DNA of 37,484 nt. Source: an uncultured Bacilli bacterium (lineage in GTDB: Bacteria > Bacillota_I > Bacilli_A > RF39 > UBA660). The position numbers and the translations under genes are program-made. This document shows, piece by piece, positions 17,729-24,872 of this stretch (position 1 is the first letter of the stretch; each line of letters opens with the position of its first letter). Location of the stretch: positions 1 to 37,484 of the forward strand of contig CALVQY010000013.1 of the NCBI GenBank assembly GCA_944358355.1. The letters are read 5' to 3'. The notes under the pieces were generated by a model. It saw only the letters and a program-made list of their open reading frames with translations. It did not search any database and was not told the origin of the DNA.

Positions 17729-19101
17729 TGAGTAATATTAAGATGGAAGATTTAGTTAATTATTGTAAACAATATGGAATTATATTCCAAGGAAGTGAAA
17801 TATATGGAGGACTTGCTAATACTTGGGATTATGGTCCTGTAGGTATGCTTTTAAAAAACAATATTAAAAGTGCCTGGTTAAAAAAATTTATTCAAGAAGA
17901 TATTAATAATGTAGGTTTAGATTCTGCTATCTTAATGAATCCTAAAGTATGGGAAGCTAGTGGACATTTAAAAACATTCTCTGATCCTTTAATAGATTGT
18001 AAGAAATGTAAGACAAGACATCGTGCTGATAAATTAGTTGAAGCTGATGGTGTAGAAGATGCTGGTGGAATGAACCATGAAGAGTTGATGAAATATATCA
18101 AAGAACATAACATAGTTTGTCCTAATTGTGGGGCACTGGACTATACTGATATTAGAGAATTTAATCTAATGTTTAAAACATTCCAAGGAGTAACAGAAGA
18201 CAGTAAGAGTACTATTTATTTAAGGCCTGAGACTGCTCAAGGAATATTTGTTGACTTTTTAAATATCCAAAGAAGTATGAGACTTAAGATTCCTTTTGGA
18301 ATTGGCCAAATTGGGAAAAGTTTTAGAAACGAAATAACTCCAGGTAACTTTATCTTTAGAACAAGAGAATTTGAACAAATGGAGTTAGAGTTTTTCTGTA
18401 AACCTGGAACTGAATTAGATTGGCATAAATGCTATAAGGACTATTGTTATAACTTTTTATTAAGCCTTGGAATTAATAAAGATAATTTAAGACTTAGAGA
18501 TCATAAAAAAGAAGAGTTAAGTCATTATAGTAATGCTACTACTGATATTGAATATAAATTTCCTTTTGGATTTGGAGAGTTATGGGGAATTGCTAGTCGT
18601 ACTGATTATGATTTATCTAGCCATCAAAAAGTATCAGGAGAATCTTTAGAATATTTAGATCCTACTACTAATGAGAAATATATTCCTTATGTTATTGAAC
18701 CTAGTGTTGGTGTAGATAGACTTATGCTTACTATTTTATGTGATGCTTATAATAAAGAGACATTAGAAGATGGTAGTGAAAGAGAAGTATTAAAACTTCA
18801 CCCTTATCTATCTCCTTATAAAGTTGCTATTTTACCTTTAATTAAGAAAAGACATAGTGAAAAAGCAATGGATGTTTATAAAATGTTATCTAAAGAGTTT
18901 TCTGTTAGTTATGATGAAGCAGGATCTATTGGTAAAAGATATAGAAGACAGGATGCAATTGGAACACCTTTTAGCCTAACTGTTGATGATAATACTATAG
19001 ATAATGGTACTGTTACTTTAAGAGATAGAGATACAATGGAGCAAGTAACATTAAAATTAGAAGAAGTTATTCCATATATTGAAGAGAGGATTAAATTTTA
19101 A
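17728..19101 (+). CDS. glyS: Glycine-tRNA ligase, single-chain class II type
   Basis: This dimeric (alpha2) glycyl-tRNA synthetase charges tRNA-Gly. The start [18 protein letters not shown], the zinc ligands C-K-K-C and C-P-N-C-G (about 92-95 and 131-134), and the class II motif 2 F-R-N-E-I-T-P and motif 3 E-P-S-V-G-V-D-R are all seen. The 457 aa is the archaeal/eukaryotic-like one-chain form found in many Firmicutes with small genomes, in contrast to the two-gene glyQ-glyS of Bacillus. It lies directly after a LOG gene without room for a T-box leader. The recO-then-glycyl-synthetase order is conserved in Bacilli. Confidence 0.97.
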   Translation: MSNIKMEDLVNYCKQYGIIFQGSEIYGGLANTWDYGPVGMLLKNNIKSAWLKKFIQEDINNVGLDSAILMNPKVWEASGHLKTFSDPLIDCKKCKTRHRADKLVEADGVEDAGGMNHEELMKYIKEHNIVCPNCGALDYTDIREFNLMFKTFQGVTEDSKSTIYLRPETAQGIFVDFLNIQRSMRLKIPFGIGQIGKSFRNEITPGNFIFRTREFEQMELEFFCKPGTELDWHKCYKDYCYNFLLSLGINKDNLRLRDHKKEELSHYSNATTDIEYKFPFGFGELWGIASRTDYDLSSHQKVSGESLEYLDPTTNEKYIPYVIEPSVGVDRLMLTILCDAYNKETLEDGSEREVLKLHPYLSPYKVAILPLIKKRHSEKAMDVYKMLSKEFSVSYDEAGSIGKRYRRQDAIGTPFSLTVDDNTIDNGTVTLRDRDTMEQVTLKLEEVIPYIEERIKF

Positions 19102-19820
19102 TGGGACCTATTATTGGTATTTTAACTAGAAGTGGTGTTAATGAAAAGGGTACACCAGTAGAGTATTGTATGGAAAGTACAAGAAGAGCGATTATTAAAG
19201 CTGGTGGTGTACCTATTATGTTAACACCTCCCCAAGATATAGATTATTTTACTACTAAGAATAGTGAGTTTCCTGATTTAACTGGTATGGAAAAAGAAAT
19301 GATTTTATATCAGATAGAAAAACTAGATGGCTTATTTATTCCTGGTGGAGATAAGATTACTAAGTATGATTATTATGTACTTGAAGAATGTCTTAAAAGA
19401 AATATTCCCATACTTGGAGTATGTTTAGGCATGCAGTTAATTGCTAACTATAAAATAGATAACTTTAAATTATTAGATGTTCCTAATAAAGACATACATT
19501 ATAAAGAAGATTATAAAGAAAAAGCTCATAATGTTACTATCGATAAAAATAGTCTTTTATATAAGATATTAGGTAAGGAAGAAATAATGGTTAATTCTCA
19601 TCATCTAAGATGTGTAGATTATACTAAAGAATGTATAATCACTGCTAGAAGTTCTGATGGAGTTATTGAAACGGTGGAACTTAAAGACTATGACTTTTGT
19701 TTAGGAGTACAGTGGCATCCAGAGATAACTATTAGTGATGATGTTAATTCTAAGAAAATATTTGCGTGTTTTATGAAGAAAGCTAAGAATAGAAAAGAAG
19801 TTAGAAACTTAAGTAAATAG
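19101..19820 (+). CDS. Class I glutamine amidotransferase-like hydrolase (peptidase C26)
   Basis: This 239-aa enzyme resembles gamma-glutamyl-gamma-aminobutyrate hydrolase (PuuD-like). The nucleophile elbow is G-V-C108-L-G-M-Q and the partner residues lie in V-Q-W-H206-P-E208. It also has P-G-G-D (oxyanion side) and an N-terminal G-I-L-T-R-S-G segment. Substrates in the family are gamma-glutamyl amides from polyamine breakdown, but no other puu genes are nearby, so the substrate is open. The start overlaps glyS by one base (TAATG), so they are translated together, which is a curious pairing. Confidence 0.87.
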   Translation: MGPIIGILTRSGVNEKGTPVEYCMESTRRAIIKAGGVPIMLTPPQDIDYFTTKNSEFPDLTGMEKEMILYQIEKLDGLFIPGGDKITKYDYYVLEECLKRNIPILGVCLGMQLIANYKIDNFKLLDVPNKDIHYKEDYKEKAHNVTIDKNSLLYKILGKEEIMVNSHHLRCVDYTKECIITARSSDGVIETVELKDYDFCLGVQWHPEITISDDVNSKKIFACFMKKAKNRKEVRNLSK

Positions 19821-19832
19821 GGAGGTTTTGGT

Positions 19833-20636
19833 ATGTCTATAAATGCTTATGAAAAATTTATAAAAACAATAGATGAAAATATAGGTATGCCTATATCAGC
19901 TAGAGATGTGAGTGATGAAATTGAGTTAGCAGATATGTTAAAAAAACTTGATAGAGATATATTTTCTTTTTCTCTTGAATTTATTAAAAAGTATAATTAT
20001 TTAATAAATGCTACAGGATATGAAACTGTTTATAGTAATGGTTTGACTTTGTTAACGAGTGTAATTACTTATAAAGGAAAAGAAAGTAATAGTAACTGTA
20101 ATTCTCTTACTCAAACTTTTATTTTTTCTTCTTATGATGAAGAACCTTTAGTTAATATTAGCAAAAGAGAAGAACTAATGTCATCTATGAGTCTTTTTAT
20201 TGGCGGTTGCCCTAATGATGATGTATTTGATGATAAAGATATTTTATTTCAAAATGTTTCTATTAAATTAAAAGGAGGACAATGTGAGGATTACTTTCGA
20301 ACTTATAAAAATTTAAGTAATAAATCTATAATGATAGAAAATTATAGACAAGTTCATCCAATATCAAAATATAATAGTAATGATTTACTTAGATTATGTG
20401 AATTAGCTGACTGTGATTTAGCAATAGTTTATAAAAATGATAATCCAGTTTATGCCGAATTTTCAACTGGGTATAGAGTAGAAGATGCAGGCCTTGATCG
20501 TAATGATTCTATTGATGTAAAACATATAGTTGATAGAATTAATGAAGAAGTGGATGCTGTTTGTGATGTTATTAGAACTGAATTGGTAGAGTTTGATAAA
20601 AATAAAGATGAAAAGAAGAGAGTAAAGACACCTTGA
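19833..20636 (+). CDS. Unknown 267-aa protein upstream of ToxIN
   Basis: The family is not recognised. The protein is soluble and acidic, with no signal peptide or membrane segment. Features are an N-terminal helical part (M-S-I-N-A-Y-E-K-F-I-K), a mixed alpha/beta middle with G-G-C-P-N-D-D and K-G-G-Q-C-E-D-Y-F-R, and a C-terminal helix followed by a lysine-rich tail. It starts 12 bases after the amidotransferase gene with a GGGAGG site, so it belongs to the same transcript. Its stop codon overlaps the -35 box of the ToxI promoter. It may be an accessory gene of the islet. Confidence 0.7.
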   Translation: MSINAYEKFIKTIDENIGMPISARDVSDEIELADMLKKLDRDIFSFSLEFIKKYNYLINATGYETVYSNGLTLLTSVITYKGKESNSNCNSLTQTFIFSSYDEEPLVNISKREELMSSMSLFIGGCPNDDVFDDKDILFQNVSIKLKGGQCEDYFRTYKNLSNKSIMIENYRQVHPISKYNSNDLLRLCELADCDLAIVYKNDNPVYAEFSTGYRVEDAGLDRNDSIDVKHIVDRINEEVDAVCDVIRTELVEFDKNKDEKKRVKTP

Positions 20637-20661
20637 CATTGTATTTATTAAATGTTATATT
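20633..20661 (+). promoter_or_regulatory. Promoter of the ToxI antitoxin RNA
   Basis: A perfect TTGACA (20633-20638), a 17-base spacer and TATATT (20656-20661). This is the best promoter in the window. It places the transcription start near 20668, about 28 bases before the first repeat. The -35 box overlaps the upstream gene's stop codon. Confidence 0.85.
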
Positions 20662-20695
20662 ATAGCTACATAAGTGATTATGTGTTGTAAAAAAA

Positions 20696-20798
20696 GCTGG
20701 TGATTCCGACCATAACAGGAACTTAAAAAAGCGGTGATTCCGACCATAACAGGAACTCAAAAAAGCGGTGATTCCGACCATAACAGGAACTCAAAAAA
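20696..20798 (+). repeat. Three tandem 34-35-bp repeats (antitoxin units)
   Basis: Copies are at 20696-20730 (35 bases: one extra T in GCTGG and a T for C near the end), 20731-20764 and 20765-20798 (identical, 34 bases). Each begins GCGGTGATTCCGACC, contains ATAACAGGAACTC and ends in AAAAAA. Inside each unit TTCC and GGAA can pair. The absence of spacers excludes a CRISPR array. Confidence 0.95.
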
Positions 20799-20800
20799 GA

Positions 20801-20825
20801 AACTAGAGAGCAAACTCTAGTTTTT
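20801..20825 (+). terminator. Terminator between ToxI and toxN
   Basis: AACTAGAG and CTCTAGTT form an 8-bp stem with a 6-base loop, followed by T5. In type III systems this terminator lets much more antitoxin RNA than toxin mRNA be made, with read-through supplying toxN. Confidence 0.88.
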
Positions 20826-20892
20826 ATCATCTTTCTATTGCAAACATTTGTTTTCTAATTTATAATAACTAATTAACAAGGAGGTATGAATT

Positions 20893-21411
20893 ATGAGACC
20901 TAAATTAATGTTAGTAAAATTAGACTCAAATTATTGTGATTATTTAAGAAGATATGATTCTAAAGTTCCATATAATTTTGATAGAAAGAAGAATCGCCCT
21001 TTTGTAGGGGTATTATTTGAAGTTAATGATTTTAAATATTTTGCACCACTTTCTAGTCCAAAAGCTAAATATTTAAAAATGCACGATAATGTTGACTTTT
21101 TGAAGTTAAAAAATGGAGAGTTAGGAGCAGTTAATTTTAATAATATGTTACCTGTGACACTTAATAATGTAATTATGATAGATTTGGATACTAAAAGTAG
21201 TGTGAAAGTGGAAGAATTATATAGAAAAATGTTAAAAGAACAGCTTTATTTTCTTAATAGACGAAGAGCTAGTCTTTATAGAAAAGCTAGCAATTTGTAT
21301 CTTAATTATATAAATAAAAAGTTACCTACTAATATATATAATAGATGTTGTAATTTTCCTTTGTTAGAAGAAAAATGTAGAGAATATAATAGTGTTCTAA
21401 TAGATAAATAA
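20893..21411 (+). CDS. toxN: ToxN/AbiQ-family endoribonuclease toxin
   Basis: This 172-aa toxin of a type III toxin-antitoxin system cleaves A-rich RNA sites and processes its own antitoxin RNA. The family signature is clear: F-V-G-V-L-F-E-V then F-K-Y-F-A-P-L-S54-S55-P-K, in which the Ser of S-P-K is the catalytic residue in ToxN (S53). Also conserved are L-G-A-V-N-F-N-N-M-L-P-V and, near the end, C-N-F-P-L-L-E-E-K-C-R-E-Y. Length fits ToxN (about 170). The AAGGAGG site is 8 bases before ATG. It is controlled by the repeat RNA and terminator upstream. Such systems give phage resistance by abortive infection and stabilise plasmids. This copy is chromosomal as far as can be seen. Confidence 0.93.
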   Translation: MRPKLMLVKLDSNYCDYLRRYDSKVPYNFDRKKNRPFVGVLFEVNDFKYFAPLSSPKAKYLKMHDNVDFLKLKNGELGAVNFNNMLPVTLNNVIMIDLDTKSSVKVEELYRKMLKEQLYFLNRRRASLYRKASNLYLNYINKKLPTNIYNRCCNFPLLEEKCREYNSVLIDK

Positions 21412-21496
21412 TTAATCAAAAAATACTTTACAAAGAAAATAAAGAATATTATTATTTTAATAAGTGATAATATATTACTGAAAGGAGAAGTGGCAA

Positions 21497-22147
21497 ATGA
21501 AAGATAAGTATAATATGTCTTTAGAAGATAATATATTTTTTGCTAAGAGAAAACTTGTAGATAATATTTATAAGAGTGCTAATCTTGAAGGAATCGCTGT
21601 AACTTTTGCAGATACTTATGCTTTTATGAATAATGTTAATACAGGTAATATTTCTGTTGATGATATGTTGAAACTTAAAGGTTTAAAAGATGGATGGGAA
21701 TATGTAATTAATTATGTTAATGAAGAACTTACTATAGATTTTATTAAGAAAATACATTTTGAAGTGTGTAAAGGACAGAATATTTATCCTTTAGGAGAAT
21801 TTAGGGATAAAGGTGTTGGTATTACTGGTACTTCTTGGAGACCAAAACTTCCTAGTGAATGTGATTATGATGAAGAATTAAAAGAGATTTTAAGTAATAA
21901 AAATAAATTGGAAAGATGTATTGATTTGTTTTGTTGGATTCAAAGGTGTCAAATGTTTTTAGATGGTAAAAAATTAGTTGCCAACTTAGTTGCTAATAAA
22001 GAAATGATTAAAAATGGTCAAGGTATAATAGCAGTTCCTGTTGAAGAGATTGGTAACTATTTAACTAGATTAGTTGAATACTATGAGACAGGGGATAATA
22101 CTAAGTTGAAAGAGTGGCTTTATGAAAATTGTATTGATGGTGTTTAA
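21497..22147 (+). CDS. Fic-family protein with degenerate active-site motif
   Basis: This 216-aa Fic-fold protein of the AMP-transferase class belongs to the branch whose motif I recall as Q-M-F-x-D-G-N-K-R-T-A. Residues 152-162 here read Q-M-F-L-D-G-K-K-L-V-A: Asn to Lys158 and Arg to Leu160, the residues that bind metal and phosphate. The usual His is replaced by Gln in this branch. The N-terminal inhibitory motif S/T-x-x-x-E-G is present as S27-A-N-L-E31-G32. The substrate flap region G-E-F-R-D-K-G-V-G-I-T-G (about 100-111) is intact. The fold is kept but the activity is doubtful. It follows toxN by 85 bases with its own GAAAGGAG site. Confidence 0.8.
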   Translation: MKDKYNMSLEDNIFFAKRKLVDNIYKSANLEGIAVTFADTYAFMNNVNTGNISVDDMLKLKGLKDGWEYVINYVNEELTIDFIKKIHFEVCKGQNIYPLGEFRDKGVGITGTSWRPKLPSECDYDEELKEILSNKNKLERCIDLFCWIQRCQMFLDGKKLVANLVANKEMIKNGQGIIAVPVEEIGNYLTRLVEYYETGDNTKLKEWLYENCIDGV

Positions 22148-22175
22148 TTTGTCTAAAAAAAGTAGCAGAAAAGTG

Positions 22176-22204
22176 TTGACAAACCTAGTTTTTTAGCATA
22201 CAAT
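22176..22204 (+). promoter_or_regulatory. Promoter of the infC-rpmI-rplT operon
   Basis: A perfect TTGACA (22176-22181), 17-base spacer and TACAAT (22199-22204). Transcription would start near 22211 and give a leader of about 150 bases. Confidence 0.85.
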
Positions 22205-22210
22205 ACTTGA

Positions 22211-22346
22211 AGAAAAGGAAAGAGATGGGATACCCCACCACCTGATTGATAAGTGAGTCAATAGGTAAAAAGCCAAGATTAGATATAATAATACAACATT
22301 ATTTTGGTTTTTTAGTGGGTATTAATATATCCACTTTTCTTAATTT
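22211..22346 (+). promoter_or_regulatory. Structured leader with attenuator (L20-leader type)
   Basis: The leader contains a TGGG/CCCA stem (about 22227-22238). At 22273-22313 there is a rho-independent terminator: CCAAGAT pairs with ATTTTGG (one G-T pair) and T6 follows. In Bacillus the infC operon is controlled by L20 binding to such a leader, which causes early termination. Position and the terminator support the same control here, although the L20-binding fold itself was not verified by a covariance model. Confidence 0.7.
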
Positions 22347-22358
22347 ATGGAGGTGTTA

Positions 22359-22892
22359 ATTATAGCAAAAGATAATAAGAGTCAATTAATTAATGAGCAA
22401 ATTAAAGCTAAAGAAGTATTAGTTATTGGTCCTAATGGAGAACAAGTTGGAATTAAATCTATAGAAGATGCAAGAACACTTGCAAAATATGCTAATTTAG
22501 ATTTAGTTTTAATGAATCCTAATGGTAATCCGCCTGTTTGTAAAGTAATGGATTATAATAAATACCGTTATGAAAGACAGAAGAAAGAAAAAGAAGCTTT
22601 GAAAAAACAAAGAGCAAGTCAAGCAGAGTTAAAAGAGTTTAGATTATCTCCTGTTATTGATGTAGGAGACTTTGAAACTAAACTTAGAAATGTCATTAAG
22701 TACTTACAAAAAGGTGATAAGATTAAACTTACAATTAGATTTAAAGGACGTCAAATGGCTCATACTGAACTAGGAAAAGAAGTATTAGAGAAATTTGCTA
22801 ATAGGACTCTAGATTATGCAACAATTGATCAACATCCAAAGTTAGATGGTCGTACTATGACAATGTTTTTAGTACCAAAGAAAGATAAGTAG
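22359..22892 (+). CDS. infC: Translation initiation factor IF-3
   Basis: IF-3 keeps 30S subunits free and checks start-codon pairing. I place the start at ATT 22359, five bases after GGAGG: the in-frame ATG 22347 overlaps that site and would add residues unlike the family. AUU starts on infC are a known autoregulatory device, since IF-3 rejects its own start codon. The roughly 177-aa protein has the N-domain (L-I-N-E-Q-I-K-A-K-E-V-L-V-I-G-P-N-G-E-Q-V-G), linker and C-domain (K-I-K-L-T-I-R-F-K-G-R-Q-M-A-H). rpmI follows 14 bases after it. Confidence 0.95.
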   Translation: MIAKDNKSQLINEQIKAKEVLVIGPNGEQVGIKSIEDARTLAKYANLDLVLMNPNGNPPVCKVMDYNKYRYERQKKEKEALKKQRASQAELKEFRLSPVIDVGDFETKLRNVIKYLQKGDKIKLTIRFKGRQMAHTELGKEVLEKFANRTLDYATIDQHPKLDGRTMTMFLVPKKDK

Positions 22893-22906
22893 AAGGAGGA
22901 ATTATA

Positions 22907-23092
22907 ATGCCTAAATTAAAAACACATAAAGGTAGTAAGAAAGTATTTAAGAAAAGAAAAAATGATTATAAAATAGGACATCCAGGAAGTAGACATAATA
23001 CTGGATATAAGTCAAGAAAAGTTAATAGAAAGAAAAGAAGTGCATCTACCTTATCTAAAGCAGATCAAAATCGTTTAAAGAACATTATTTAA
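22907..23092 (+). CDS. rpmI: 50S ribosomal protein L35
   Basis: This is the small basic 61-aa protein of the large subunit. The N-terminal P-K-L-K-T-H-K-G-S-K-K-V-F-K-K and the lysine/arginine-rich end (R-K-V-N-R-K-K-R-S-A) match L35. An AAGGAGG site precedes it. It is in the standard infC-rpmI-rplT order, with rplT 21 bases downstream. Confidence 0.96.
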   Translation: MPKLKTHKGSKKVFKKRKNDYKIGHPGSRHNTGYKSRKVNRKKRSASTLSKADQNRLKNII

Positions 23093-23113
23093 TAAAAGAA
23101 GGAGGATGTAAAG

Positions 23114-23725
23114 ATGGCAAGAGTTAAGAATGGAGCAGTTACAAAAGCTCGTCATAAGAAAGTATTAAAACAAGCTAAAGGATACTTTGGTAGTAAACAT
23201 AGACTTTATAAGAGTGCTAAAGAACAATTAATGCATTCTGGTCAATATGCATTTCGTGATAGAAAGCAAAAGAAACGTGAATTTAGAAAATTATGGATAA
23301 CTAGAATTAATGCAGCATGTAGAGAAAATGGTATTAGTTATTCTAGATTTATAGAAGGATTAAATAAAGCAGGTGTAGAAGTTAACCGTAAAATGTTAAG
23401 TGAAATTGCTATTAATGATCCTAAAGCATTTACTGAATTAGTTAATGTTGCTAAAAAAGGTAAAGAAGGCAAAATAAAAGCAACTGAAGTAAAGACAACT
23501 AGTGAAGTAACTGTTAAAAATAGTAATAGTAAAACTAAAGAAGAAGTAAAAACTACTGAAAAGAAGACAACTACAAAGAAAGAAACAGCTAAGAAAGAAG
23601 AAAAAAATGAAGCTAAAGACTACAGTAAAATGACAGTAGCTGAACTAAAAGAAGTTGCTAAAGAAAAAGGTATTGCAACTACAGGTATGAAAAAAGCTGA
23701 CATAATTGCAGCTTTAGAAAAATAA
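23114..23725 (+). CDS. rplT: 50S ribosomal protein L20 with SAP-like C-terminal extension
   Basis: Residues 1-118 are ordinary L20 ([18 protein letters not shown] and [13 protein letters not shown]), a 23S-binding assembly protein and probable repressor of this operon. The protein continues to 203 residues. A Lys/Glu/Thr-rich linker (about 119-167) leads to [12 protein letters not shown] and a compact domain of about 35 residues resembling the SAP or Rho N-terminal domain, a helix-loop-helix that binds nucleic acid. A nearly identical tail ends S2 (rpsB) in the next gene. Normal L20 is about 118 aa, so this is an acquired extension. Confidence 0.95.
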   Translation: MARVKNGAVTKARHKKVLKQAKGYFGSKHRLYKSAKEQLMHSGQYAFRDRKQKKREFRKLWITRINAACRENGISYSRFIEGLNKAGVEVNRKMLSEIAINDPKAFTELVNVAKKGKEGKIKATEVKTTSEVTVKNSNSKTKEEVKTTEKKTTTKKETAKKEEKNEAKDYSKMTVAELKEVAKEKGIATTGMKKADIIAALEK

Positions 23726-23742
23726 ACATATTTTGGAATTTG

Positions 23743-23811
23743 ATTATCTAGTGCTGGTTATAGTTAATATAACAAGGAGTATAATAAGGAGTATAACCGG
23801 TGATAATTTTT
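23743..23811 (+). promoter_or_regulatory. Hairpin leader of rpsB with two SD-like repeats
   Basis: ATTATC (23743-23748) pairs with GATAAT (23802-23807), and GGTTATA (23756-23762) with TATAACC (23792-23798). The outer stem is followed by TTTT. The apical loop holds the direct repeat AAGGAGTATAA twice (23774-23784 and 23786-23796), one base apart. It could be an attenuator or a binding site for S2 autoregulation. No -10/-35 pair is obvious. Confidence 0.5.
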
Positions 23812-23851
23812 AGAACAAAATAGAAGATTAAAACGAAAAGGAGATTAGAAT

Positions 23852-24811
23852 ATGAGCGTAGTATCAATGAATTATTTATTAGAAGCTGGTGTTCAATTTG
23901 GACATCAAAAAAGAAGATGGAATCCTAAAATGAAGGAATATATCTATACAACTAGAGATGACATCTATATTATCGATTTACAAAAAACATCTAAATGCTT
24001 AGATAGAGCTTATGATGCTTTAAAGAAAATTGTAGAAGATGGTGGTAAAGTTCTATTTGTTGGAACTAAAAAGCAAGCTATGGAAGCTGCTGAAGAGTCT
24101 GCTACAAGAACTAATATGTACTTTGTTAATGAAAGATGGTTAGGTGGTACTCTAACTAACTTTAGAACTATTAGATCAAGAATTAGAAGAATGGAAGAAA
24201 TCGAAAAAATGGAAGAAAATGGTACATTTGATTTACTTCCTAAAAAAGAAGTAATTGGTCTTAAGAAAGAATATGAAAAGCTTAATAAAAACTTAAGAGG
24301 AATTAGAGATATGAAGAAGATTCCTCAAGCTATAGTAATAGTAGATCCAAAGAAAGAAGAAATCGCTATTAAAGAAGCTAGAATTTTAAACATTCCTGTT
24401 TTTGGTGTAGTTGATACAAACTGTGATCCAGATATGGTTGATTATGTTATTCCTGGTAATGATGATGCTGTAAGAAGTGTTAAATTACTAATAGGAGCTT
24501 TAACTAATGCTATAGCAGAAGTTAATGGTAATGAAGTAATTGATTATATTACTGAAGAAGATAAAGCTAAAAAAGACAAAAAAGAAGTAAAAAAAGATCA
24601 AAAGAAAGAAAATAAAAAAGAAGTTAAAGAAGTAGTTTCTAAAGAAGAAAATAAAGAAGAGAAAAAAGAAGAAGTAAAAGAAACTAAGAAAGAAGAGACT
24701 GTTGATTATAGTAAAATGACAGTAGCTGAATTAAAAGAAATAGCAAAAGAAAAAGAAATTTCTACTACAGGCTTAAAGAAAGCTGAAATAATTGAAGCTT
24801 TATCTAAATAA
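23852..24811 (+). CDS. rpsB: 30S ribosomal protein S2 with SAP-like C-terminal extension
   Basis: The S2 core covers about residues 1-230: [33 protein letters not shown] and V-D-T-N-C-D-P-D are classical. The protein then runs on to 319 residues. A highly charged Lys/Glu linker (about 234-283) is followed by a 35-residue SAP/Rho-N-like tail, 28 of 35 residues identical to the tail of L20. Family length is about 235-260. The start has AAAAGGAG. It is followed by a hairpin and tsf, the usual rpsB-tsf pair. Confidence 0.95.
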   Translation: MSVVSMNYLLEAGVQFGHQKRRWNPKMKEYIYTTRDDIYIIDLQKTSKCLDRAYDALKKIVEDGGKVLFVGTKKQAMEAAEESATRTNMYFVNERWLGGTLTNFRTIRSRIRRMEEIEKMEENGTFDLLPKKEVIGLKKEYEKLNKNLRGIRDMKKIPQAIVIVDPKKEEIAIKEARILNIPVFGVVDTNCDPDMVDYVIPGNDDAVRSVKLLIGALTNAIAEVNGNEVIDYITEEDKAKKDKKEVKKDQKKENKKEVKEVVSKEENKEEKKEEVKETKKEETVDYSKMTVAELKEIAKEKEISTTGLKKAEIIEALSK

Positions 24812-24815
24812 AAAT

Positions 24816-24846
24816 AAGGAAGGAGGGAGGGTATCTCCTTCCTTTT
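24816..24846 (+). terminator. Hairpin between rpsB and tsf
   Basis: AAGGAAGGAG (24816-24825) pairs perfectly with CTCCTTCCTT (24835-24844), with a 9-base loop and a short T-run ending TTTTG. It may act as a partial terminator that sets the ratio of S2 to EF-Ts, or as an mRNA-stabilising stem. Confidence 0.6.
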
Positions 24847-24872
24847 GTCAAAAATAGAAAGGATGATAAATT

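Larger units (their letters stand above)
20668..20825 (+). ncRNA. toxI: ToxI-type antitoxin RNA of a type III toxin-antitoxin system
   Basis: A short non-coding transcript is predicted from the promoter to the terminator. It carries three direct repeats of 34-35 bases without spacers. In ToxIN systems each repeat is cut out by the toxin and folds as a pseudoknot that inhibits it in a ring of toxin and RNA. The layout of promoter, tandem repeats, weak terminator and toxin gene is that of the toxIN family. Unit length and copy number are close to those of the Bacillus-type ToxI as I recall it. The A6 tract at each junction fits the A-rich cleavage sites of ToxN. Confidence 0.88.

Noticed and set aside
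20572..20781. Minus-strand ORF across the ToxI repeats
   Set aside because: It arises from the repeat sequence in another frame and runs through a strong plus-strand promoter. It has no ribosome site.
20696..20798. CRISPR-like repeat array
   Set aside because: The units are contiguous with no spacers, only three, and lie between a promoter and a terminator before a ToxN-like gene. No cas gene is present.
20696..20798. CsrA/RsmA sponge RNA because each unit has AGGAA
   Set aside because: The GGA lies in a sequence able to pair with TTCC instead of in a hairpin loop, and the toxin context explains the repeats better.
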